Shown here: piece after piece, positions 33,501-41,178 of the stretch
Numbering within the stretch: the first letter of the stretch is position 1
Layout: each line of letters begins with the position of its first letter
NCBI GenBank assembly: GCA_946186915.1
Contig: CAMHOY010000003.1
Location: 62,001 to 126,000, forward strand
Origin: an uncultured Bacteroidales bacterium
GTDB lineage: Bacteria > Bacteroidota > Bacteroidia > Bacteroidales > Paludibacteraceae
DNA length: 64,000 bases
Direction: 5' to 3'
Program-made: the position numbers and the translations under genes
Notes under the pieces: model-generated
What the model was told of the DNA's origin: nothing
What the model saw: only the letters and a program-made list of their open reading frames with translations
The model's database searches: none

Positions 33501-36500
33501 AACATAGTGGATCCGACGACCTTTACTTATTCCGTAGAGGCTGAAGATATTGCGAAAATCGACTATGAGAAGAAGGATGGTCAACTCGTGGATATCAATT
33601 ACACGAAAGACCAGGTAGTCCTCAGTGTGACAGCGCAAGATGGCGTAACGAAACGTACCTATACGATTAATCGTCTGGATCCGGTCGTTACGACAAAGGG
33701 CCAGATTGAATCTTTCGACGGTGATATCAAAGACCTCGATGGAAAGCCTGTGCCATTTGGTGGTGAGGTATATGATGCAACGGCTAAACGCCCGGCTACT
33801 CCGGTCCTCTTTACCCGCAAGGATAGTACAGACGCAGTGGTATTCATCCAAACACCGCTGAAGATGGAATGGCAAGTAACCGGAACAGAATCCCATAATT
33901 ATATCCTCACTTATCCTACCGAACCGTCCAAGACCGATACGCTGAAGATGATTCAAATCAATGGTGTCGATCTGCAGGAGTTCGTATCGTACGAATTGTC
34001 ATATGATGTAACTTCGGATACTACGTGGCTCGTCAGTGCTATCAGTGGCGAAATGGTACAAACGGTGGCTATCACGCCGACTGCTATCGAGAATGGTGTA
34101 GAATATGCTATCGAAGTGACTGCAGAAAATGATACAATCAAACAGACCTATAAAGTCAATGTACGTCGCCCGCTGAGCAAAGATGCTACTTTGGATGGTA
34201 TCCTGTTAGATAGCGTGCTCCTCGCTGGTTATGATCCGGCACAGGAATCATATACAGTGACCTTGCCGCTTCCGGCAGATGGTGTCAAACGCGCACTGCC
34301 TCAGATGCCGAACGTGACATACGTGGCGAACAAAGGTCAGAAAGTGACGGTAGATCCGGGCGAACTTGATGGCGCGAAGACCACCTTCACCGTAGAGAGT
34401 GCCGATCATAGCGACACGAAGTTCTATGAACTGGCGATCAACTCGGAAAAGAGCCGCTGCGTGGACTTGACCGGTATCACCGTGAACAAAGAAGTGGTGG
34501 ATCAGTTCGAGCCGGGACGTCACTTCTACTCTCGTTCAATCAAGACCAGCGATATCGAAGTGGATTATACTTCCGATGACCGCTTCCAGGTGGTAACGAT
34601 AACCAAAGACACCGTTGGATTTGATGTTCATGGATTGGATACGATAATCAACGAAATTCGTTGTACGCTGCATGTACAAGCGGAGCATGGAGAAACCGCT
34701 GATTATGAAGTAACACTCTATATCGAGAACCAATCGAACGACCGTACCTTGGCCAATATTACCTTGGATGGAAAGAACTTCGTGGATTTCGAGCGTGCGC
34801 TCAATGCTGACCTCACCTTCGATCCGGATAATAACAATTATAAGATATTCCTTCCTGCCGGTACTGCCGTTCTTCCGGAGGTAAATGCACAACTGAAGAT
34901 GGAAGGCCAGAAAGTGTCTATCAATCAGCAAGGTGACTCCGTATTGCTGAATGTGACCGCCGTGGATGGTTCCAAGAACCAATACGTGCTTTACTTTATA
35001 ATACCGCAGTCCAAGAATGCGGACCTGAGCATGATCTTCATCAACGGTGATTCGCTCCCGGGATTCGATCCTTCCTATTACTTCTATCAGATCGACCTGC
35101 CTGTCGGTACGCACGAGTTGCCGGAAGTGGCAGCGCAGAAATCGGAAGCTGTACAGACTCTCCTCCCGATAGAGATAGACAAGGAAAAATTGCAGGCTAC
35201 CATTAAGGTACAGGCGGAAGACCAGACTGTACGTGAGAATACCTACGTCGTAGTATTCCACTTCAAGCAATCAGACGCTGATTCGCTCGCAATGATCTAT
35301 CAGGATGGTAAAAACCTGGAAGGATTTACGCCGAAGACTACCTATTACGCATTGTCGTTGCCTGTTGGTACGGCTGCATTCCCTGACCTCAGTTGGGAGA
35401 CGGCTGATGATTGGCAGACTGTGACAATGAATACGGTACAGGATACGCTCAATACCCTAATCCGTCAGATTACCGTAATCTCGGAGAGCGGCAAAAAGAA
35501 TACCTACACCGTATCGTATACGATTGAGAATTCGGCCGTAGATACCCTGCAGATGATCTTTATTGACCAGAAGCGTCTCGAGACCTTCGTTCCGACAACA
35601 TCGGAGTATCACGTAACTCTCACTGCGGAGTATGCAGCGCAACTGGCAGGCCAAATGCCGGTGGTAGAATACATCGCAGGTGATGAGTATCAGACGGTTA
35701 TGGTTTCTCAGATGCCGGAAGACTCACTGAGCGGTAAGTCGCTGGGTTACAAGTCTATCATTACGGTTACTGCTGCTACCGGAAAGACACGTACTTATAC
35801 GATTCACTATCCGGTAGAGCTCTCCATCGACGCAACGCTTAACATGATCAATGTATCCGGTAAACCGCTGGCGAACTACGATGCAGAGCGCTTTAGCTAC
35901 AGGGTCGAGATTGCGAAAGAGGCGTCTGTACCTGTCGTGACAGTCATCAAGAAAGAGGAAGCTCAGGTCTATGAGATCCGCGTATTGGATGATACCGTAC
36001 AGATTGTCGTTTGGGCGGAGTCCGTCAAGGATAGCGTTACCTATACGCTGACCTTCGAGCGACTCAAATCAGCCAACACGATGCTGCGGGATATTATCCT
36101 CACGGATGGGAAGACCGGTGAGCGACTCCCATCGAGTGAGTTCCCGTATCGCCCGGAGATTTACAGTTACATCGTCAATGTGCCGTACGATTCGAAGGCA
36201 GAACTCATTTCGCTGATTCCGAGCATAGAGCCGGAGTTCTATGAAGAGGAACAGACAGCGGATACGACCGTTCACTACTTGCCGGATGGCGATATCCAAA
36301 TCGATGTCACAGTTACGGCGCCGAATGAGGAAGACCAAGCGACCTATTCGATTATCTTCCATTTCGTAAAACCGGCTGATGCAACGCTGGCTTCGCTGAC
36401 CATTTCGGGTGAAGAGTTCATGGACTTCCGTCCGACAAAGACTGAGTATGTCTATGCTCACCCGTACGGAACCGACCCGTCTGAGTACTTCTCGGTAGAA

Positions 36501-37214
36501 GAAGTGGCATATGTCCTCAGTGACTCGCTTGCTGTAGGTTCAATATACATGGATGAGTCCGGCGTAATCAACATCGTCGTGGTAGCCCAGGATGGTCGTA
36601 CAAGCATGACCTACCTCATCTCGCAGACCACTGCCGAGGATGGCGATAATGCCCTCGCTTGGATTACGATTGACGGAGATACAATACCGGAATTTGACCC
36701 CGAAGAACTCTTCTATACCTACTATGTCTTTGAGTCCGATATGCCGTCTATCAATGCGGCTGCCCGCTCGGAGAACGCAGAGGTGGATAAGGGACGTGTA
36801 GCCGTAGGTGACACCTGTACAATTATTTGTACGGCTGCGGATGGATCGGAGCGCCATTATAAGATTTACTTCGCGATCACAGGCGTGAATCCGGGTGAAA
36901 AGGCAACGAGCGGAGACGTACTGCTCAAACGCGTACCGGGTGCAATGCAGTTGATGGCTTGTACGGTTCGTCAAGGTGTTACAATCGCCCTGTTCGACCA
37001 GAACGGACATCTGCTCTTCACGGATCGTGTTCCGGTAGCGAACCCGAATGATACGGAAATCATCGAAGGTTCCGACCAGAAAGAGTACCTCAATAATGTA
37101 GATAATATCCGTTCGGGTCTCATCATCGACATCCAACCCGGACAGCCGTATTTCTACAGCTTCTATTATGATGGTAAAATGAAACTCTCTTCCGGAAAAA
37201 TTATGTGCTATTAA
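27552..37214 (+). CDS. giant secreted protein of about 30 cadherin-like beta-sandwich repeats
   Basis: This 3220-residue protein has a signal peptide (MSKFLQRIFVCAALMAMPFA, cleavage after VNA). Residues about 24-270 resemble the PCMD putative carbohydrate-binding jelly roll (DPGFEDWSG... PKYWHAS... YVDDVELIY). About thirty repeats of about 80-100 residues follow. Each opens with L-x-x-I-x-h-x-G-x-x-L-x-x-F-x-P...Y and ends with V-x-A-x-N/D-G-x-x-x-x-Y-x-I-x-F, the pattern of cadherin-like beta-sandwich domains. A second PCMD-like module interrupts the array at about residues 1550-1795. The C-terminus (IALFDQNGHLLFTDRV ... YYDGKMKLSSGKIMCY) looks like a diverged type IX secretion sorting domain. 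It is probably a surface adhesin or cell-surface scaffold. No catalytic motif is visible. Confidence 0.85.
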   Translation: MSKFLQRIFVCAALMAMPFAVNADDYQLPDPGFEDWSGAAFDGKIQPKYWHASNVEQSALGMTFRFNFANRETGRSGYCIMAKDQVVGAAGITETSPSYYSLGYGWQHLEGLNTGSATAGTKGGYAFTHRPDSVSVWIKRTGNNVDKEDFHVLFYTWAGTAVGTSYKNKNGGCTSVTVEDEESDIRVLMDGNECITKTAGGQVAEGWWFEKKAYGQWTNLRIPIYYLNDNAPKKCNLILSASNYPNFRANDGLYDGNALYVDDVELIYSSKIQTLKIGGKEWKGFDPNSTEVQVYSVPEGTTVIPSIEAFRGAGSLTNPSGTSHDFPGRKLSGSEITIVNGTVGGTPTTITVKAEDGSSTTTYKILFQAAKSSNAKLANIFYTYTNINDEQVRAAVSGFNPSTYNYKVVLPYGAKGVPTIEAEQQEDEQTLAYTQATSLQGKASVTVTAANGTSKQTYNLTFEVGKLADNTLKDIQVNGKSVPGFTPSQAVYKVSLPTSTTSMPTVKAISAYPDGEQTIVHKAPATIDGGTYTLSVTTPGNTVAKVYKLNFKLEASSYSYLKDLKVGEYITNFDPQNTTYYVGLPKGTTKLPEITWTPGDEYQKVTKTDLGEGVVDGTVRVTVTAGNGDQTVYKIIFSTEKSDADTLSGILIGGVALPNFSANTTNYTYLLPVGTEELPEIKPIPGDEYQTISVTTAGLNGKTRITVTAGNGSIKIYIIAFSLDVFTDNTLASLSVAGYDIDFDPEKTEYWVNMPQGTTVRPTITYQLVNENLQTASARDFSGLNGDYKITVRPQNGASRTYIIHFSVATSSNTALKNLAVAGYELTPVFDPEILEYEVTLAEGISKIPAVTFEKAETSQRVLSVLNDTVQTVTVTAQSGAKRDYTIIFHVQLSQNAFLDMIYLDGEKLKNFAKDIMSYTDTLKGEKCPAITVDKAPGQQVTITAPYAAGTATIKVQPEVGAANYYYINFEKASAESALLGGISINSVGLVGFKPTTLNYTREYVGTLPTVAAIKAHESQEVQVLWKDEVASLHVKDTLGNKVVYTVTFTRQAQSNKALKAILIDGNELDKFKPEVLHYDSALAPGSSYPEVRYIAEDNAQVVFFGQMAEGQWGITVAAENGDTATYTMTFTILPYTDVKLENLVVEGYPFVFDPEKEKYDDPAIFTIDQGKPLPKVTPTAKPGQTVVVFNVNDHEQQVLVRAQNGDEKTYIIRYTRAVSSYALLKAIYIDGKELLEFRPEIMDYTITLPRGRKTVPNVFPVAELDNQTITTTFSAPNGVTTIHVEAQDGTTTADYSIAFPVAKSDTTLLKSLIINEEVKDVNETEYTFNVPYGTIEPYAVKYEQREGQLVHLVEAPLTGTTKIFVTNEKGDNTRTYTINYVVAQPQGDNKVKNVKYSYVNAASDTINGNIEPVPGNNTINLPFGAKNFKVTDVEKNYAEQTIQSYDGGIRRGATIIAVANRAGEDDVVYTLTPVMPAFETAGKLQDLKFNGTTVPNFRPDVYNYIINVTNQPTAEDFTGTTYEAGKGITKSAIDAQKKQITIKVDDGETYSVCWFYYEDEWPFTYERVQTEKAYWYEVSTLGGIFGTQAKKKTLVEPTGYKPQGWHVPADLLAYIDYDATVSHFTYYTGHEVTVNGERELTLSTLRGGALNSSMPGTLTLGGLSFPDGIALNGGTKVSYEKNLTNAVQYRNTPEQFAFEYQPIMTTRINTWNAWVSLGNAAGTELVSKDISGSYANLGQWQTKTTNLSYNGTVGKLNIMLCASEVSGNNYSIYGGGASYAADLQIRNMRMVYNSALTGVNVNGKAATLSGNTFTITVADDYIGVPALKFTGAVQDQTQTIEWLNNGEWIDGKLTAKVVNYGENALVEGRDSTIYQVILQRTPVTSTNHTADFGTFAADTINDSIFVKLPYGTKVLPDLKITPASIHQLIAMTKKGNAVTVNVKAENGDEKTTVYVFREVKSDDVEFEMPMEVKDEAGHDLTLNIVDPTTFTYSVEAEDIAKIDYEKKDGQLVDINYTKDQVVLSVTAQDGVTKRTYTINRLDPVVTTKGQIESFDGDIKDLDGKPVPFGGEVYDATAKRPATPVLFTRKDSTDAVVFIQTPLKMEWQVTGTESHNYILTYPTEPSKTDTLKMIQINGVDLQEFVSYELSYDVTSDTTWLVSAISGEMVQTVAITPTAIENGVEYAIEVTAENDTIKQTYKVNVRRPLSKDATLDGILLDSVLLAGYDPAQESYTVTLPLPADGVKRALPQMPNVTYVANKGQKVTVDPGELDGAKTTFTVESADHSDTKFYELAINSEKSRCVDLTGITVNKEVVDQFEPGRHFYSRSIKTSDIEVDYTSDDRFQVVTITKDTVGFDVHGLDTIINEIRCTLHVQAEHGETADYEVTLYIENQSNDRTLANITLDGKNFVDFERALNADLTFDPDNNNYKIFLPAGTAVLPEVNAQLKMEGQKVSINQQGDSVLLNVTAVDGSKNQYVLYFIIPQSKNADLSMIFINGDSLPGFDPSYYFYQIDLPVGTHELPEVAAQKSEAVQTLLPIEIDKEKLQATIKVQAEDQTVRENTYVVVFHFKQSDADSLAMIYQDGKNLEGFTPKTTYYALSLPVGTAAFPDLSWETADDWQTVTMNTVQDTLNTLIRQITVISESGKKNTYTVSYTIENSAVDTLQMIFIDQKRLETFVPTTSEYHVTLTAEYAAQLAGQMPVVEYIAGDEYQTVMVSQMPEDSLSGKSLGYKSIITVTAATGKTRTYTIHYPVELSIDATLNMINVSGKPLANYDAERFSYRVEIAKEASVPVVTVIKKEEAQVYEIRVLDDTVQIVVWAESVKDSVTYTLTFERLKSANTMLRDIILTDGKTGERLPSSEFPYRPEIYSYIVNVPYDSKAELISLIPSIEPEFYEEEQTADTTVHYLPDGDIQIDVTVTAPNEEDQATYSIIFHFVKPADATLASLTISGEEFMDFRPTKTEYVYAHPYGTDPSEYFSVEEVAYVLSDSLAVGSIYMDESGVINIVVVAQDGRTSMTYLISQTTAEDGDNALAWITIDGDTIPEFDPEELFYTYYVFESDMPSINAAARSENAEVDKGRVAVGDTCTIICTAADGSERHYKIYFAITGVNPGEKATSGDVLLKRVPGAMQLMACTVRQGVTIALFDQNGHLLFTDRVPVANPNDTEIIEGSDQKEYLNNVDNIRSGLIIDIQPGQPYFYSFYYDGKMKLSSGKIMCY

Positions 37215-37236
37215 TTAAAAATAGTATATAATTAGC

Positions 37237-37276
37237 AAAAAATCTCACATGCCCTTGCGTATGTGGGATTTTTTTT
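37237..37276 (+). terminator. terminator of the giant gene overlapping the next promoter
   Basis: AAAAAATCTCACAT (37237-37250) pairs with ATGTGGGATTTTTTTT (37261-37276), with one mismatch and a 10-base loop. Its loop and 3' arm supply the -33 element and spacer of the following promoter. Confidence 0.8.
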
Positions 37277-37286
37277 GTACCTTTGC
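37255..37286 (+). promoter_or_regulatory. promoter of the glycolipid operon
   Basis: TTG (37255-37257), a 20-base spacer and TACCTTTGC (37278-37286). The start codon of the first gene is only 18 bases further on, so the mRNA leader should be about 10-13 bases. Confidence 0.8.
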
Positions 37287-37304
37287 GCCGCAAATTTATA
37301 ACCT

Positions 37305-38465
37305 ATGGCTGAGCAACATACCAAGAAACGCATCTTAGTGACCTACATGGAAGCCGGTTTTGGTCACATCACAACGGCGAACTCTATCGCTGATGCCATC
37401 GAGGCATTGCATGACCCCAATATTGAACTTATCCGCAAATATACGTTCAAGGACGATCCTGTGTTGTTGAAGTTGGAGCAGAACTTTGTGAAGGAGGTGA
37501 AGTGGGCGAACATATTCCCGTGGCATACGTATATCCAAATGGCTGCCACGCATATCCTCGGTATTCATAACTCCCTGCCTTTTGTAGCTGCTACCGTCTA
37601 TCGCCGCGCGCGCAAACGGTATCTTAAGATGCTGGAACAGGTACGCCCCGATATCATCATTGATACGCATTTCCTGACATCTTTCTTCGCTACGCAGTAC
37701 CGTGATAAGATAGACCCGCATGTCAGGGTCGTCACTTATGACCCCGACAACAACGTACATAACTGGTGGAATATCCGTGTAGATAAGTTCATTGTCAACT
37801 GCCGTCTGGCGTTCCACGATGCCCTGGAGCATGATTTCACGCGCAAGCAACTGATGATTGTTCCTTTCGTGACGCGCAAGGAGATCATGGAAGTGACGGA
37901 GAGCCCCGCCTTCTACCGCGAGAAATACCACCTGCCGCAGGATCGCTTCACCGTCATGGTCGCTGCCGGCGGCTACGGACGATCGGGAATGGTGCGCGTA
38001 GTAAATTCGCTCATGAAAGTAAAACACCCGATAACTGTGATTGCTATTTGCGGAACAAATACAAGACTCTTCAAACGCCTCCAGAAACTAAAAGCGGAGG
38101 TGACTCCGCGGATTGACTTGCGGCCGTACGAATTTGTGCCGCATGTCTATGAACTGAACCGCGCGGCGGATGTCCTGCTCACCAAGGGCGGACCGAATGC
38201 TATGTTGGACAGCGTGCTGATGGGAGTGCCTGTCGGAGTCTTCTACTGCGCTTCGCCTATCGAATATCAATCCATGCACTTGTTTACATCTATCCTCAAC
38301 TGCGGACGGTTCCTCAGAACCTCCTACAAGATTATACGATGGATTAATGATTGTGTTACCAACCCGTCTATCCTGGATATATATAAGGATGCAGCGCAGG
38401 AAGTGCGCAAAAAAGGAAACGGCGCAGAGTCGATTGCTAAGTTTATACAATCATACGACGAATAA
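37305..38465 (+). CDS. MGDG-synthase-like glycosyltransferase
   Basis: This 386-residue GT-B enzyme opens with ILVTYMEAGFGHITTANSIADAIEAL, the N-terminal signature of the monogalactosyldiacylglycerol synthase and processive diacylglycerol glycosyltransferase family. The nucleotide-sugar end is LLTKGGPNAMLDSVLMGVPVGVF (about residues 291-313), as in family GT28. These enzymes glycosylate membrane lipids at the cytoplasmic face. It is the first of three genes with tiny spacings (2 bases, then a 14-base overlap) that include a flippase-like membrane protein, so a glycolipid pathway is likely. Acceptor and sugar cannot be read from sequence. Confidence 0.87.
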   Translation: MAEQHTKKRILVTYMEAGFGHITTANSIADAIEALHDPNIELIRKYTFKDDPVLLKLEQNFVKEVKWANIFPWHTYIQMAATHILGIHNSLPFVAATVYRRARKRYLKMLEQVRPDIIIDTHFLTSFFATQYRDKIDPHVRVVTYDPDNNVHNWWNIRVDKFIVNCRLAFHDALEHDFTRKQLMIVPFVTRKEIMEVTESPAFYREKYHLPQDRFTVMVAAGGYGRSGMVRVVNSLMKVKHPITVIAICGTNTRLFKRLQKLKAEVTPRIDLRPYEFVPHVYELNRAADVLLTKGGPNAMLDSVLMGVPVGVFYCASPIEYQSMHLFTSILNCGRFLRTSYKIIRWINDCVTNPSILDIYKDAAQEVRKKGNGAESIAKFIQSYDE

Positions 38466-38467
38466 GA

Positions 38468-39550
38468 ATGAGCAAACAACCGGACATAGCCTCTGAGAAC
38501 CGCTCTGTGGCTTCCCGCTTCAAACCGTCAATGGTCATATGGCCTATTCTCTTCGGTTTGGTGGGAGTGGGGTATATGTTTTGGCGGGAGATGCGGAATG
38601 GTATCCCTGACGAACCGCTTACGCTGGCGAATCATTGGTGGATATTTGTCATCCTCGTAGTGCTCTTTACCTTGATCAAAGATTTCTCAGGTATGTACCG
38701 CCTGCGGGTGATGTCCGGCATGCCGCTGAAGTTCAGCCAGCTGTTCCGTATCCGCATGTTGTATGAGTTCACCTCGGCGGTAACACCGTCCGCTGCGGGA
38801 GGATCGTCCTTGGAAGTCCTGTTCATTCATAGGGAGGGTATCAAAGTCAGTCGTGCAACCTCTATGACCATCTTGGCGCTCTTCATGGATGAGATGCTGA
38901 TGATCGTGCTCTTCCCGTTCTTGTTGCTATTAATCCCCTATAGCGAACTATTTACCTCCGAAGGGTATTTCCAATATGGATACCTCTGGGCATTTATCGT
39001 CGGTTATGCGTTGAAGTTCGTCTGGGTGACAATACTCTTCATCGGCTTGTTCTGCAAATCGACCATCATCGTAAAGGTAATAGGGTTGATTTTTAAACTG
39101 AAATTCCTTCGTAAATATAAGATGCGCGGCCTGCGTACGGCTCTGGAGATTCGTAACTGTGCGCGGGAGATACAGCACGAGTCCTTCGGCTATTGGGTGC
39201 GCATGACCTTATCTACTGCCGGCATCTGGGTCTTCCGCTTCTTGATAGCGAACATGGCCATCATGATCTTTAACCCCATGAACGGAGCGGATAACCTGAT
39301 GTGTTTCGCACGTCAGTATATCTTGGGAATCGTTACAATGATCGTTCCTACGCCGGGCGGAAGTGGTTTCGCCGAAGTGATGTTCGATAATTTCTTAACG
39401 GAGTATATCACACAGAAAATGTCCACAATGGTCATCACGCCCATCTGGCGTTTCTGTACCTATTACTATTACCTCATCGCCGGTGTCATTATCCTGCCTC
39501 GTTGGCTTGGTAAAAGCCGCCTAATAACCAAACGTCATGAAAGCAACTGA
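38468..39550 (+). CDS. YbhN/MprF-type flippase-like membrane protein
   Basis: This 360-residue polytopic protein of the lysylphosphatidylglycerol synthase transmembrane (UPF0104) family has about eight membrane segments. It carries the family motifs LFRIRMLYEFTSAVTPSAAGGSSLEVLFIHREG and, near the C-terminus, IVPTPGGSGFAEVMF. Proteins of this family are linked to lipid or glycolipid translocation. Starting 2 bases after the glycosyltransferase stop, it may move that enzyme's product across the membrane. It lacks the soluble synthase domain of MprF. Confidence 0.88.
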   Translation: MSKQPDIASENRSVASRFKPSMVIWPILFGLVGVGYMFWREMRNGIPDEPLTLANHWWIFVILVVLFTLIKDFSGMYRLRVMSGMPLKFSQLFRIRMLYEFTSAVTPSAAGGSSLEVLFIHREGIKVSRATSMTILALFMDEMLMIVLFPFLLLLIPYSELFTSEGYFQYGYLWAFIVGYALKFVWVTILFIGLFCKSTIIVKVIGLIFKLKFLRKYKMRGLRTALEIRNCAREIQHESFGYWVRMTLSTAGIWVFRFLIANMAIMIFNPMNGADNLMCFARQYILGIVTMIVPTPGGSGFAEVMFDNFLTEYITQKMSTMVITPIWRFCTYYYYLIAGVIILPRWLGKSRLITKRHESN

Positions 39551-40313
39551 CATTTTATTCTGTATCTTCAATTATCATCAAGCAGCTAACTCGGAGTACT
39601 TGTATAATGAACTTCGTCCGACTTTTGAATGCCATATCTTGGATGCTGACAGCGGTGAGCGCCCTGCTCCGTGCAACGGAGATACGGTCTATCTGCCGGA
39701 TGTCCATTATGGCGGTCTTTTGCATCATGCCGTCACGATGGCGGAGAAGGGAAATTTCCCGTATCTGTTCTTCATCTGCTCGGATGTGATTATTACGCAT
39801 GAGACCATCGAACAACTCAAGCATATCTTGCTCTCCGAGTCGTTTGAAGGCGTTGGAGTCTATTGCCCGTCCCACGCAGATGATTCGTACACATGGGTGG
39901 CATGGTCGTACTCACGGCATAGCGGTAAACGCCGTGAAGTGGCGTTTATTGAGGGAATGATAAGCATGTATTCCCGGGAGGTTTACAAGCAGGTGGAACC
40001 GCTGGATGCCAACCCGCATGGCTGGGGACCCGATCTGGTCGCATGTTTCTATGCGCGTCACTGGGGAATGAAATGTGAGATTGATGACCGCATCTCGATA
40101 AGCCATCCAAAGGGACATGTGTACAGAAATACACAAGCGCGGAATGAAGCGCGGGCATATATGATGAGTTATCCGGAAGGGTGGGCGATTCGTTGGTACT
40201 GGATATTAAGTTCTATCCGAAATGCAGCCATCCAGCTCTTTATATTGCCTGCATCGTATCGGAAATGGTTGAAGATCTTCCTGCCGGTCTATCGTTTCTT
40301 CCATAGACACTAA
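39537..40313 (+). CDS. GT2-like glycosyltransferase family protein
   Basis: This 258-residue protein is related to family 2 glycosyltransferases but divergent. The N-terminal strand DILFCIFNYHQAANSEYL and a SDVIITHETIEQL segment take the place of the usual GT-A nucleotide and DxD region. EGMISMYSREVYKQVEPLD followed by WGPDLVACFYARHWGMK resembles the acceptor part of GT2 enzymes. It overlaps the flippase-like gene by 14 bases and belongs to the same operon. A C-terminal amphipathic region (AIQLFILPASYRKWLKIFL) could bind membrane. The substrate is unknown. Confidence 0.68.
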   Translation: MKATDILFCIFNYHQAANSEYLYNELRPTFECHILDADSGERPAPCNGDTVYLPDVHYGGLLHHAVTMAEKGNFPYLFFICSDVIITHETIEQLKHILLSESFEGVGVYCPSHADDSYTWVAWSYSRHSGKRREVAFIEGMISMYSREVYKQVEPLDANPHGWGPDLVACFYARHWGMKCEIDDRISISHPKGHVYRNTQARNEARAYMMSYPEGWAIRWYWILSSIRNAAIQLFILPASYRKWLKIFLPVYRFFHRH

Positions 40314-40314
40314 A

Positions 40315-40342
40315 CGTTCAACATTCAACGTTCAACGTTACT
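40315..40342. repeat. 7-base tandem array CGTTCAA between convergent genes
   Basis: Four units (CGTTCAA, CATTCAA, CGTTCAA, CGTTACT) fill the whole space between two convergent stop codons (TAA at 40311-40313; TAA on the minus strand at 40338-40340). Confidence 0.8.
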
Positions 40343-41126
40343 TCCACCGATACCCTACGCAGAGACTGATGCACTGAGGAAAGATGAGTGCATTGGCTAT
40401 TTCTTGACCCTTCATCTCGCTGTAGAAGCCTGCGATATCCGACAGACTTATTTTGTATTGCAGGTTGATCTGCATGCCGAACGTACACTCGTAACCTACC
40501 GTCACGCAGACACCGAAGTGATTGTTGTGCAACGTGTATAGACGGCTGTAGTCGTAGCCGTCCGTTTGGTCTGTTCCGAGACCCGGATCTACATCGTAAC
40601 TGCGGTATTTGTTGGCGACATTGGAAGCAAGGGTGAAGTGGGTGAAGATACCGCCGCCGAACTGTACATAACCTTGCTGCATATTTCCGAAGCGACCTAA
40701 GAAATACACAGGGATATCCATACCAAAGGACCAAAGATGGTTCGTCGTGTCGGTCGTGGCGAAGTAGTTCTCCTGAGCCGAAAGGATGACTTGCGGCTGG
40801 ATGGAGAAATGCTTCGAGAGACGGAAATCAATGAATCCGCCCAACTCGGCGCCGATACGCATATACGAACTCATCGGCCGGTGATTTCGTGTAATGATGA
40901 AATTACTCATATTTGCACCGGCAAAAAGGCCACCGGATACCAAACGAGGTAAGTTTTCCTGGTCCAGCGAGTCTAAGAGACGCTCTGTGTCGAACTCCAC
41001 GAACTGCGCTTTCACGTCGTCTAACTTCTCTTGTAACTTAGTGTCCTTTACTTGTCCCGACACGCGTACCAATGGCATGCTCAATAACGCAAGAACCATT
41101 ATTCCTATGATCTTTATGTCTTTCAT
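40338..41126 (-). CDS. PorT-like outer membrane beta-barrel protein
   Basis: This 262-residue protein has a signal peptide (IIGIMVLALLSMPLVRVSGQ) and an N-terminal helical segment. The rest is alternating hydrophobic strands of an eight-stranded barrel, such as GAELGGFIDFRLSKHFSIQPQVILS, and it ends with an aromatic-rich strand (ISLCVGYRWK). This matches the Bacteroidetes PorT/OmpX-like barrel family. It is separated from the upstream DUF5686 gene by a pyrimidine-rich 8-base array. Whether it acts in type IX secretion cannot be said; many such barrels have other roles. Confidence 0.75.
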   Translation of the reverse strand: MKDIKIIGIMVLALLSMPLVRVSGQVKDTKLQEKLDDVKAQFVEFDTERLLDSLDQENLPRLVSGGLFAGANMSNFIITRNHRPMSSYMRIGAELGGFIDFRLSKHFSIQPQVILSAQENYFATTDTTNHLWSFGMDIPVYFLGRFGNMQQGYVQFGGGIFTHFTLASNVANKYRSYDVDPGLGTDQTDGYDYSRLYTLHNNHFGVCVTVGYECTFGMQINLQYKISLSDIAGFYSEMKGQEIANALIFPQCISLCVGYRWK

Positions 41127-41136
41127 TTCGCTCCTC

Positions 41137-41178
41137 CTTTCGTTCTTTCATTCTTTCTTTCACTCTTTCACTCTTTAC
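41137..41178. repeat. 8-base tandem array CTTTCATT/CTTTCACT at the DUF5686 stop
   Basis: About five units, one with an extra CTTT, fill the gap between the two minus-strand genes. The TAA stop of the DUF5686 gene (41175-41177) lies in the first transcribed unit (CTTTACAG). Confidence 0.8.
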
